DNA of 64,000 nt from contig JALDNG010000024.1 in the NCBI GenBank assembly GCA_024349245.1, positions 8,662,501 through 8,726,500 of the forward strand. The letters run 5' to 3'. Origin of the DNA: Neodontobutis hainanensis. Lineage: Eukaryota > Chordata > Actinopteri > Gobiiformes > Odontobutidae. Of this stretch, positions 53,201 through 64,000 are shown piece after piece. Below the pieces are notes generated by a model, which was not told the DNA's origin, searched no databases, and saw nothing but the letters and a program-made list of their open reading frames with translations. The position numbers and the translations under genes were made by a program. Position 1 is the stretch's first letter; each line of letters begins with the position of its first letter.

Positions 53201-53712
53201 TTCCCCTGTAACTAACCACAAAACCACACATAGTTACATAACTTAGCAGCTGCTACATGTACACCATGTGCTGTTTTTCTTGTAACATTAAATGAGGAAC
53301 AAATTGATATCCTGTTCTGTTTTTGTAAATCTGAATAAAATATTTGCATTTCAACTTCAAACATTTCTACAAATGATTTAATGTTGCTACCTATGCAGCA
53401 GATCGGATGTTGTTCTAAGAAAGTTACCAATTCTGATTTTGTGACAGGAAATTATGATTGAAAGTACTTTTCACTGATTTTCTTCTCTTTTTTTTTTCAC
53501 ACTTTAAGAGGAAACAGCAGTGTGCGGTTAAAGCACCTATGTCGGCCCCTATCTACGAAGAAATGTCTGTTTTGCAACCAGAAACTCCCAAACGGTCCCC
53601 GGGTCGTCTGGAGGATTCTCAGTCAGAGTACAGAAATGTCTCAGTGAAGAAACCCTGCCCAGAAAACCAGTATGAAAGCCCAAAAGGGGCCCTTTGTCCC
53701 AAATTGGAGTGA
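50208..53712 (+). CDS. CD7-like type I membrane receptor with two V-type Ig domains
   Basis: Coding exons: 50208-50268, 50892-51248, 52058-52396, 52996-53099, 53509-53712; they join to 354 residues. Exon 1 encodes a signal peptide (MRVFVCLWTLFL). Exons 2 and 3 each encode a V-type Ig domain with the cysteine pair (LPCL/YTCEF; LPCV/YCCQL) and the DTDRYTC or EDSGLYC signature, plus N-glycosylation sites (NRS, NVT, NLT). Exon 4 encodes a transmembrane helix rich in Val, Ile and Leu. The tail (exon 5) has PIYEEM, a YxxM motif for the PI3-kinase p85 SH2 domain, then SEYRNV and NQYES. Human CD7 has GIYLRQ in the Ig domain, YEDM and NQYQ in the tail; here GVYLKR, YEEM and NQYES. CD7 and TNRC6C share human 17q25.3, which supports the call. 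Human CD7 has one Ig domain, so orthology is likely but not certain. Role inferred: lymphocyte co-receptor. Confidence 0.8.
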
Positions 53713-54320
53713 CCCCATCATGAACTTCATACAGCTGCCTGAAACTCTCTCGGCAGCTCTCACATTTCTGAAGTACTGTCAGTGGCCATATGAATAGCAA
53801 ATTAGTTTGGTCATTTATATAATCTAACCCAAATTCAAGGCTCACAACACAGAGCCATTCAGGCAAGATTTGATTGATTTCAGTATTTAAGGTGTATAAA
53901 TGTGCTTCATAAGCTTTTGGTTAGCCTGTTGTCATGCTCTCAACACGTGCTGTTGTACGGACAGACTTATGTACATAAGTAAAGTACCATTCTGTTGCTA
54001 TTTTCTCACACTGAAATGTATTTATAAAGTAAATGTTTGTGTACTTTTTCAGCAAATGTTTTTTATTAAAAAAAACAACCTAAAAATCATCAAAAATGTA
54101 TATTACCATCTGAAAACATCTGCATTTGAGTTTCATTAATAATTGTAATACAAGAGGAACTGTTTTTTATAATTATGTACTTTTGAGTATTTGGATATGT
54201 TCTCTGTACAGTATTTTTAAAGTTAAATTAAAATAAAGTATGTTACATGTACAGTTTTTAATGATTCGGTTTACATCATCACATAAGTAAACTATTAAAT
54301 AAAAATCAAGAGACTGAGTA
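53713..54320 (+). other. CD7-like gene 3' UTR
   Basis: AT-rich noncoding sequence with AATAAA at 54232-54237 and 54298-54303. The second signal is only about 40 bases from the opposite-strand signal of tnrc6c. Confidence 0.6.
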
Positions 54321-54329
54321 ACAGCCAAG

Positions 54330-57300
54330 AAAATCTGTCATTTATTAATATAGTCCGAAAGAAGCTCCATAATCAATGGAAACATTTTTTTTCCCGGTGC
54401 ATGTCCTTAACAATCACATTCTATGAGGAGAAAAAAGAACATTAAAAGCCACAACTTTGTATTTCAGTTACAGACATTTTCCTTAATGTTTTTAAAAGTA
54501 AAGAGAAAGGCAAAGGACCCCATTAACCCCCCTCCCCTCCCTTTTAAAAAACAGATAGCCTTAAAAGACATGGGCTTTTTTTTTTTTTGTAGTTTTGTTT
54601 TTTTCTCAGTATGACCCACAGTGCTTTAGGAGATAAGCGCTCATTGGTTAAGGATTACACAGCATGACGACGCAATGTAAAGTGTTTCTAAATCATTAGA
54701 TGATAAGGGGAATAGGAGGAAAGGGAATGGTGTGAAAAAATATGAGCAAGAAACAGAACGAGAACAACCCGACATTAAAACCCAGAACCCCAGAGTCTTG
54801 AGTCGACAAACCCACGCAGTGCAGAGGCTTGGACTCCTCCCTCCCACTTGTGCATAGATCATGATCCTTTAAAAACCAGCTTTACTTTCCCCACTTAAAA
54901 CCTGTCTCAAAAATCCATCTGGAACATGGTAAGAAATCTCTCAGCTGTCCTATACAGACTCTGAGAGCTGATTCAAACTAAACTTGCACAATGCTCCTGA
55001 ACGTACAGGAAAGAAACTCAAAAGAACTAACTTACAAATGCATTTCCGTCACTGTCTTTTTGACAATCAAAACTATTGATCATTTAAATGTAAAGCAATT
55101 TCTACTTCAATTTCACATGTAAAGCACGCCACTTTTTTCAAAGTTGATTCTCAGTCTTATTTGGTAAATATGTAACTTGCTACAAACTTTTTGTTTCAAA
55201 CAAACAATGGTACTCTATATTCTGCCAAACCTCCAGCGCTTGCTTGGAGTTTTCAGTTGCTTTTTTTTTTTTTTCCACACAAACATAAAAACCATATAAA
55301 TGATGGAGTTGGTATCTGGAACCCTGGCCTTCCTGAGACAAAATCCACATCTTTTATGAGTGTGCAAGATAGTAAGCAAACTGTGTCGCTTACACAAAGT
55401 AAAAACATACAATTCACAAATACAGAGATAGTCCATCGACACACACAAATAAAAGTCCAAATATGACAACACTGATCAATCCCAGAGTTCTTAAAAGTAG
55501 CATAAATCTTCATTTTGCAAGATTTTCATGTCCATATTTGATGGAAGATGAAATTTTGTCTGTTTTTTTTTTCTTTATTTTATTTTCAAACATTGCTGTT
55601 ATAAATTTCTATTTCTTTAAACTTCAGACAAATGAAATGCTTGTAAACGACAGGTGGCTTTAGCAGAACAAAAACAACTGAAAAGATAGGCACCTCTGAA
55701 ATGAGTCTAACAAACTCACCTCCCGGACTCTCATCCTCTTATATCCCTAAACATCTTTTCAACAAGTGAACATAGGGATTTACTAGTCTTTCTACAGCTA
55801 GCTATGGCCACAGTTTGTTTGTTGTTTTTTTTTTTACGCTTTTTCATTTTGTATTTTTTTTTTCAAACATTTTAATACATTTTAATTTTTTTTTTTTTTT
55901 TGTATAGAACTGGAACAAAATGGTGCAATACTTGACGATAATCCTCATGTCAGATTATTCCACAATAAAAGCCACTATAAGGTAGATAAACATTTTACAT
56001 ATAGAATGAAATAAAAATCCATTAAGTCCTTGAGTAAACATGTACACGTGAATTGTCACGGTCTCCCCTCTGTACTTAGACTCGTTTTTTTACGATTAGC
56101 TGAGCGAGGGGTAGAAGACACTCAGTGCAACGTTATAAGATAATAACGTCTAGCAGAATAGTTTTGACAAAAATACAAAAAAATATTCAAATTAAATTGA
56201 AGATACTGAGTGGAACATAACAGGTCATGTGCCCTGTACTCACACAGTTTTCTGCACACATTCATACAAACATCTGACTTGCAAGCACACGTCGAAGATG
56301 ACTTCTGCGTTTTCTTTGCAACTTTAATGCAATACATTTTGATAAATCTAAAAGCCCCTGTGTGTACCTGCCAAATGGAGACAACAAAATTAAGTACTGA
56401 TTCACATTATGTTATTGGCGCTTTATGATTCAAGTATTTGCGTTCAGTATTTTGTTTTGTTTTGATATGTTTGTGATCTAACTGGGTAAAATATGCATCA
56501 AACCATGCAGGTGATTCTGGTTGGGCTTTTAGACAGGCTAATTAAGAAACAAGTACAACACATACACAGTACAAGCATTTCAGATGTACTGCAGTATGTC
56601 CTCAAAACCAGAACGTGCATATCCAGCGCCGAATCAGAAAGACGCAGCTTTCCTTCAATCAAGTATCAGGTTTACACCCAACCCAATATTTTTTCTTCCT
56701 TTCACTTATTTGCGGGGAAAATACATATTGCTCATTTTTCAGTTTGTATCAAACAAAGACCTTTTGGAATAAAAACAAAACGCTTGAGAAGTTACGATCC
56801 AAGAAGTCTGAAGAGTTGATATCACACAGCGATCTAACAGTATGTATGTATCATTGTGCGTAATGTACATAGATACTGTTATGCAGAACGGAGCGGTAGA
56901 GAGGAGAGCCTCTCGATGCTGGTGCAGCACGGGAAACCCCCTTCACTGTCAGGGTTCTCCAGTTAGTACAGGATGCTGGGAGGTCCTCGGCTATTGGGTC
57001 TGTCTGAGCTTGGATCAAGGCAGTTACAGAAACAGGCAATAGTGATTTTTGCTTGTGTGCTGCAGGACAAAGTCCTGAAAGGTAGCCATTTTCTGTTTTC
57101 TTGTTTACATTTTTTTCCTTTGTTTTTAAGACTTTGTACCTCTTGAAGTATGAAGTACCTCTTCTGTCAGAAGAGTGAGGCTGATACAGTGGGCCCAAGC
57201 CATCTGGGTTTGTGGAAACTTACAGTTCAGTGGGCCCGCTTTGAGCAGGACACAAACACAAAACAAGGTAAATACAGCATCCACAAAAAAGGCACCCCAG

Positions 57301-60300
57301 CCGCCAGTCTGCTCCTTTCGATGGTAGCAGCAGATGCTGACGACTGGAGATGTTTCAGCTAGAAGTGCAGAGCATTAACATATTATAGATCTTTTTTACA
57401 TTTAGATTTTTTAAACATTTTTAAGATTTTTATGTCAAACTTCATAAAAATGACGTTAAAATGCAATTTAATTTTTGGTTTTAAAAAAATATGTACCCGG
57501 GATTACCCATCATCAACTGTGCACTGTAGCAAACTGGAACCCCCAACTGAGTAAAGATTTTCTCCTTAATGTGGGTATTCCCCACAAAAGCATAAAAAAA
57601 ACATATCAGTCAGGGTGTGGTGCTGTGCCCATGTGTTTGATCCCTCCTGTCCCCCTTGGGCCCTCCGCTACCTTTATCAAAGCTCCTCCTCACAGGAAAC
57701 AAGTGCTGTGCAGCAGCTTGGCACAAGGCATTTTAACCATGCCCTGAACTTGCAGTAGGCCACTTTTGAGAACAGGACAATCCTTTCTCTTTCCAATTAG
57801 GTTTCGAAGCATGAGGTCTGTATTTAAACATGTGCAGATGGCCTTAAATGTAAGACTTTGCTCTCACAGTAGAAAGGACAATCATGGAGAGCTGCATTTC
57901 ATACTTTGTATCATCAACTCCCCTACCCTGAGATCAAGCTGGACACTAGTGTCGTCAGCACAGAGAGAAACGAAAGCCGACTTTTGAGAAAGTGTTCGGA
58001 CTTAAGTAAGCAACAGTTCAGGCGGCCAGTATGAAGGGTGCTCAGGGATTTAAGCATTAGGATTTGCCAAGCTCAGGGAAGAGTGTTTTTTTTCCCCAAG
58101 TGGGGTTTGGCATGCTGTAAATGGCCCTAGCCTCTAGTCTTTTGCATAGAAACAGATACAAGGGCCTGTGGGTGCCTTATGGGGAAGAGGCTACTGGGTC
58201 TGGGAGGAGGAGGAGGTTGTAGCGTAGCAGCTTGGCGAAGGGCAGACGGGGGACAAGCTGCAGGTGGAGCAGCGTGGAGCAACAAACAGCCACAGCCCTT
58301 TCCGAGACATCCTAGTTTTACACATCTCAAGATAACTACCTGGAAGTACTACAGAATACTGTCAAACACAAAGCATGAGAAGTTCCAACAACTAGACAAT
58401 CGATAAAGGTCTGTAGTATTGATCCTCGTTTTGCATTCAATACACAGGATGAACATACAGAGGCACCTCTAACCAAAGTGTTTCTGCATATGAACAGTGA
58501 AGGGCTAGTTCAGCAGCTAGTATTTCAGTATACCACTGCATGTAGACACACATATTGACAAAAATAAAGTCCAAAAATAAAAGATCATAAAAAATTACAC
58601 TGGCAAAAATTCCAGAAATATGACTATTACATGTTCCAGCTAAAGTGATCTTTGTGTCAAAGAACCGAGAGGTGGTGGGGGCAGGGTGGGGCGGCGGCAG
58701 GGTTGAGTCTAGTCAGAGATGCCATGTGTGGCGGGAGGCCATGATTGGACAGCCTCGGAGGGAGGGGCTGTTTCCTTGCCAAACTGAAAGGCAAGTCAAA
58801 GAGGAAGTGATGCCGCCGGCAACCCAGAGGGCCACAGCAGAGAGGCACTCAATGGACGCGCCCCCTCCCCACCCCACTCCGACGCACCCACCCACTCACT
58901 CACTGACTGACGGACTGTCCAGCGGGAGTCTGAGACAGCTAATGTCTAGTGCCTCCAATCAAAACAAGGCTAAACATTTGGAGTAACAGTGATATTCACT
59001 TTGATATTGTTCAGAAGAGAAAAATATCACACTGCAGGTATTTCCCCAAAAGTCCAAAAGGTACATTTCAGTTTCCCTTCATCCTGCTACCATAAGAAAA
59101 ACGCCAGACACATTTCCATAAAATACACACAGTACATTAGAAGCAGTTTTTTTTTTGTAGTTTTCTAAGTTTTTGCTGCTCCATTTTGATTTACTGGATT
59201 GCAATTGAAGCAATTTGCTCTTCATAAGTGCTATGATAAAACCCTTTGAATTTATAGAAGTCTTTTTTCTGTTTGTACAGTACCAAACTCAAGGAACACT
59301 CGTAGGTCTACTGCATTAGGAGAAACCCCTCTTATTTGGTATTGTGCCAGAGACCCAGAACCGTCCAATCCCTTTGCAGATTCAGTCTCTGTTGGGTGTG
59401 GCTGTGGCACGCAGAGAGGAAGTGTGCATGTGTCATATACCCAATGTCACTTTTTATGACGGTTTGCTGCTTTGCAAGTTCAACAAGTTCAACAGCTACA
59501 CCTTCCTTCATGCAGAGTTTCCCCAACAGTTATAGGGATTTGGTGGTCTGGAGAAAATCCAAGTTTTAAAAAGGGGTAAGATTTTTTTTTTTTTTTCTGA
59601 AGTTCCAAAGTCTTTTGCTGCTGCAACCAGAACAAGCCAAAAAACATATAAAGATAAATAAAAACCAAGCAAAACCAGCTCCGGTGGACATTGAGTATGG
59701 ACGGAAGAAGGTCTATGGCATATATTGCACAATGATACTGTCTCAGAAAGTTTAAATTTTGTTTTATCCTCCAAAAAGTGGCTGACCATACCAACAGCTG
59801 GACTTTGTATTAAACAAGAAAAAAAGAAAATGTACTAAAGCACCAGTCTGAAAACTGGTTAACATGAACAATGTAGACTTGATAATAATGATTAAGTGCC
59901 ACCGGTTAAACAAATTGACAAATAATCTTCTCTCAGCTTATATGTTGTGGTTTTGACCTACAAAAATTACATTTAAGAGTTGAATAAGTAAAAAAACAAA
60001 AACAAAAAAAAAACGACGCTGATGATTTGTAGGACCAGACATGCAGTCAGGCCTTGTTACTGCCCAGTGACTATGTTGGTCACCAGTTGTGTCCTGTACC
60101 ACTTCCTGGCTCAGAGGTGAAAAGTGTGCAAGATTTTAGCAATTTCTTCACTTAGAAAAAAAACGAAATAATAAAAAATAAAGGCGGCTTGGGAAGGACC
60201 TGGGCCAGAGAGCACTTAAGGCTAATATTAGTGCTGAGGAACAAACAAGAACATTACGGATAAAGGTCTTTGAACCAATCATTGGCCATGGACATGCTGG

Positions 60301-60782
60301 GAATGGTCATTTTAGGTCTTCTTTTGGGATGATTTTTCAGAAGGGAGAGGGAAAGGAAAGTCTCAGGTGGCAGCTTTGATTGCTTCTCCTATAACACTTC
60401 ACACAGAATGTCATGTATACTTGTGGGAAAAAAAACAAAAAAAAAAACACAGCCTTATCTGTGTTCCATTTTCAGTTTGTTTCAGTTTGATGCATTAAAA
60501 AAAATATATACCATAAGGAAAAGACAAACTTTCCAACAAAAATGACAAAAGTAAAACAAAAGAACTGGAGTTTCTTGTCTGTGTGGTGGGGACCCCAGTC
60601 TCCTGATTTACAATTCACAGTTCAAAATAGTTCAAAGTGATACTGATTATCGCCACATGATTTGCTTGGGTTTTGCTCCTGTAAATATTGAATTTTTTAG
60701 GTTTCCAGCCCACACTCCACCAATGGCTTTATGTCACGGTGGCAGAAGGCTGGTTGGTTGGTTTGTGTAACGTTGCATGGTC
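54330..60782 (-). other. tnrc6c: Probable long 3' UTR of tnrc6c
   Basis: No coding exon was recognised on either strand in these 6.4 kb. On the minus strand the sequence follows the tnrc6c stop codon without interruption and contains many A/T homopolymer runs. The farthest good polyadenylation signal is TTTATT (AATAAA on the minus strand) at 54341-54346. TNRC6 mRNAs in vertebrates carry multi-kilobase 3' UTRs, so this is the simplest reading; nearer signals may also be used. A GC-rich patch at about 58660-58920 contains open frames that look spurious. Confidence 0.6.
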
Positions 60783-63700
60783 CTACATGGACTCTCCACT
60801 TAGCAGATCTCCAGGCAGCAAGGTGTTGATGGGAGTGGGGCTTCCGATCACCCGAGTGTCCTCCCCGCTCGGTGGACCCCACAGACTCGAATACTGGGGA
60901 ACACCACCCCACAGCAGATCACCGCTGCCACCACCGTTCTTAACTCCGGAGCCACCTCCACCGCCGCTGCTCCACTGGCCAATAGTGTGGGACTGTGCAG
61001 CCCCGACCATCCGGTTTTGATTGGTTCCCGGGTTGGCCTGCCAGCTAGAGGTGTTGGACCCTAGTGACTGGCCTTGTGCAAAGAAGCGGTTCACCTCCTC
61101 CTCGCCGGCAAACTCGGCCAGAATGGTGGTGTTTCCAAGCACACACCTAATGCAGAAAAAAAAAAAAGGTTAGATCACTCATCAAATAATGGTTGATATA
61201 TCTTAATATGTAATATGCATCTTAAATTGTTAAATTGTCTTTCATACATGTGACACACTATTGTGTCTTACTGCTTTAATGAGGCATATCTTAATAAAGC
61301 TCAGACTGAAAAGTGGGTCACACATTGTGCATACTGTTTCCATGAAAACCAGATTCAGTGGCTTGCAGAAGTAGGGGAAAAAAAGGGCCCAGCTTTAAGA
61401 TACAGCTGGTGTTTCCTCTGAGTGGCTCTACACAGGACATTTTTCCTTTTCAAGTTTGGCAATAACCCAATATCCCTAAACAACTTTAAATATCCTCACT
61501 GATCCTGGGTAAACAATTGGTGCTTACATGTGCAGAGACTTTTGGGCCTTGGCAGCCTCATCCTTGGAGCTGTAGCGGACCACAGCGTTGCCCTGGGTCA
61601 GGTTGAGGTGGAATGTGATCAGGGGACCGTGTTGCATACACAGGGTCCGCAGAGTTGAACCATCAATCTAAAACATAGACGCAAGAACGGTTTTAAATGA
61701 CTCCTTCCAAATGATTAATCTTTTAACTAGGGTTTTTCAATTGGCAAGCAACAGATACAATACGTTTCACAATACACATGCCAATATACAATATTTCCCA
61801 ATACGTAAATAAAAAAATTTCAGTTGTGTTTTTTGAATTTTACATTTGGAAAAAAAGTTTTTGGCCATTATTGGAATCAATAAAATATTGCAGTATTTAA
61901 CAGAATTGAACTCTTACACTTCTACTTTTAACTACACAAAAATGCAGTCACTTTTTTAGATCCTTAATGCCACAGAGAGTACTCACTTGTGGAGTAAGGT
62001 TTCTCAAAACCAGCCAGCTGCTGGTCCTGTTGGAGCTGTCTGTACTCCAAGTGGTTCCCTCTGCAACACACATCACGACAGGATTTAGTCAAATCAATTA
62101 AAATCAGTTAAAAAAACCTTTAGATTGGACAATAATTAAAACTGTAGCAATCTCCTATGCTTTTATATTTTAAACATACAGAAATTGGCATTTAATACTT
62201 TCAAATAAAAAAAATGGTCCCAAGAGGCAGTTTAGTTTAAGCACATTTTTCTTGTGCGCTAAAACTAGGCGTTTGTCTTTGCAACAGTAAACTTGTCAAG
62301 CAAAAACCATGTCAGATGTTAAATGCTTTTCTGTGGCTTTTCAACTGGTAAACCTCAAGATGTCAGTTCCTTAGGGTGTGCTCACAAAGCCTAGATACAG
62401 AGTTCAAATGCACCACCTATGCATATGAGCAAGCATTATCGCAAAAGGCATCTAAGCGACAATAAGAAGTGCTGCATTTATTTAGTTCAAACACTGTTGT
62501 ACTGGTTTTTACATGAAGGTAAATTTCCAGCCTAAACAGTTTTAACAAGTAACACTTCTCAAGTATTCTGTGAAAGTTGGTGCTCACCAGAAGAGTAGGA
62601 GCCACTCCAACCCTGGGCCAAACCCAGCGAGTTCCCACCCCAAGTGGAAGAGGGTTTGGTGTTGGTGAGGCCTGGCGGGGGCCGGGAGGGAGCTGTGGTG
62701 CTACGTGGCCCTTGTGGGACTTTCCACAGCTCATGAGACAGAGAGCCTTGGCTTTGAGAGATGGGCCCTGGAGACCAAGTGGACTTCATGTCAGAGAGTT
62801 TCCCTTTAGATAACAAGAAGGACAGTTGAGATGACTAGAAATTAATGCAAAACATGCGTAATGTCTACTATTCTACAAAAATAAAATACAATTTAAGCCC
62901 AGCAATCTTTGACTAACATGACCAGATACCTTTCAAATAATTTTGTAAAATGGAAAAAAACAACTGAAATATGCACACACACAAACACTGAATGCACCAG
63001 AGGTCATGAACAGCAGTGACATGGGTGGGGACACTGTCGCAGGCTTGGTCAAAGAGAAACTTTAGGTGTGGGTGCGGTCTTAGTTTTGGTCAGGAAAAGG
63101 TTTAGTTAAGATTTGGGGTTAGATAAAGTTTAAGAAAGAAAAAAAAGCCTATGATAACGGCTTATCAAGGCTTTAGCGGGGTTTGCAGATAGTTTGCAGA
63201 GCCACATATAAAACAAGGGCACTTTGGATGTGTACCTGCGTCGTCTCCATCAGTGGACGACAGAGTGAAAGAGTTTGAGTAGCTACTGACGGGCCAGTCT
63301 CTGCTGGTTGAAGGCAGAGAGCCATTCTGAAGTGAAAAAGCTGGGGAAGTGACTATATAGTAGTAGGAATAATATTGGAACCATAGCAAGAACAACAAAA
63401 ATCTGAAAACCTGATTAGTTTTATGTGACAATGAAGGCAGGTTTCTGTTTATACCTCCATTCCTGTCCCGTAGAAGGTATCGATTGACGTCATGGATGTT
63501 GGTGTTGATGGTGGGCCCGCTGGGAACGCTGCCAGGGGTCATGTTTGGGTCATTCTCAGGATCAATGTTTTGAAGGCCCTTCCATGGCACACCTGGACAG
63601 AACTCTGAGAGAATAAAACACAAACCATTAAACATAATTATTACTTAACACAATAAAAAACAGCTTAAGAAGTTTACCTGGAGGCCAGTTAATGTTGTTC

Positions 63701-63869
63701 CCATTAGACATCTTTTCATTGGGGCTCTTGCCCTGGCCCCAACTGTCTGGGGTAACCAGGGGGCTGGTGGGGGACTCAGAACTGGACATTAGATTATAAG
63801 AGCTGTATGAGTCATCCAGCTGATGGGGCTTCCCAGGAGGGCCCAAAGCAGAGGCAGCAGTTATGGCAC
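60783..63869 (-). CDS. tnrc6c: Trinucleotide repeat-containing 6 / GW182 family protein, C-terminal part; 5' end outside window
   Basis: Exons in transcription order: 63869-63678, 63604-63411, 63326-63236, 62803-62588, 62060-61987, 61667-61528, 61146-60783; joined they give 422 residues ending GDLLSGESM. GW182 proteins link Argonaute to PABPC and CCR4-NOT during microRNA silencing in P-bodies. Visible: Ser-rich segment with DDSYSSYNLMSS; PAM2 (PABP-binding) motif across exons 1-2 with FCPGVPWKGLQNIDPEND; a segment with KSTWSPGPIS and RPPPGLTNTKPSSTWG; RRM with SWLVLRNLTPQ, IDGSTLRTLCMQHGP and VLGNTTILAEF; Trp-containing silencing region with LLWGGVPQYSSLWGPP. The ending RVIGSPTPINTLLPGDLL fits TNRC6C best, and linkage to the CD7-like gene agrees. 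The Argonaute-binding N-terminus lies beyond position 64000. Introns of only 73 and 84 nt flank exon 2. Confidence 0.85.
61735..61915 (+). repeat. Degenerate repeat fragment in a tnrc6c intron
   Basis: Contains repeated ATACAATA-, CACAATAC- and AATACG-type blocks, resembling the GATACGATAC-rich fish interspersed repeat. Recognised by eye only; borders and family are uncertain. Confidence 0.35.
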
Positions 63870-64000
63870 CTGTGGTAAAAGAATAAAAATGCATCACTGT
63901 ATTGGAGGCTGCTGCAATTTAAGACAAACACCTTCTCATTTAAGTGCTCTTTACTGAGAAAACAATGTGTGAAAAAACAAGAATGCACAAACATAGAGCA

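Noticed and set aside
53549..53866. 105-residue frame antisense to the last CD7-like exon
   Set aside because: Shadow of a real coding exon; no family resemblance.
58645..58986. 113-residue open frame in a GC-rich patch
   Set aside because: Low-complexity content, no recognisable domain, no splice context, and it lies within the probable tnrc6c 3' UTR.
63455..63604. tnrc6c exon ending at the GTATAA donor (63454)
   Set aside because: Joining it to the next exon gives an early stop; the donor at 63410 keeps the family sequence in frame.
63165..63635. A single 156-residue minus-strand frame as one exon
   Set aside because: It reads through an 84-nt intron of tnrc6c that happens to be open and in frame; retention is possible but not the default reading.

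Overview
This window is vertebrate nuclear DNA, almost certainly from a ray-finned (teleost) fish. The evidence is intron-rich genes with vertebrate domain structures, very long (AC)n, (TA)n and (TCTG)n tracts, and several interspersed repeats typical of fish genomes. Nothing bacterial, viral or plasmid-like was seen. Exons were rebuilt by joining GT/GC...AG boundaries in frame and comparing the products with remembered vertebrate proteins; no search was run.

Layout: (1) 1-632 (+), last exons of an ArfGAP/dual-PH gene (adap2), ending in its second PH domain. (2) 1529-8726 (+), the complete mitochondrial Rho GTPase Miro1 (rhot1), 19 constitutive coding exons plus a conserved alternative exon rich in cysteine. 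(3) 12273-41134 (+), the rhomboid protease rhbdl3, 9 coding exons over 29 kb. Its 17.7-kb intron 2 holds a 0.79-kb (AC)n tract, and intron 5 holds a LINE fragment and a nested palindromic (TA)n element. (4) 43939-47471 (+), znf207/BuGZ, with a one-base frame break in coding exon 7 and a GC-AG intron. (5) 50208-53712 (+), a membrane receptor with two V-type Ig domains and a CD7-like YEEM tail, called CD7-like. (6) 54330-63869 (-), the 3' part of a TNRC6/GW182 gene (best fit tnrc6c): PAM2 motif, RRM, GW-rich C-terminus and a probable 6.4-kb 3' UTR, convergent with the CD7-like gene.

The adap2-rhot1-rhbdl3-znf207 group matches human 17q11.2, while CD7 and TNRC6C are both in human 17q25.3, so the interval 47.5-50.2 kb is a junction between two ancestral blocks. 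A perfect CTCF core match lies in it. The genes do not form a pathway; their linkage is shared ancestry.

I found no clearly unprecedented biological system. The best leads are the znf207 frame break with a possible rescuing splice acceptor, the CD7-like receptor with a possible tail-swapped isoform made by intronic polyadenylation, the retained Miro1 alternative exon, a shortened EF-hand loop in rhbdl3, and the nested palindromic (TA)n locus.
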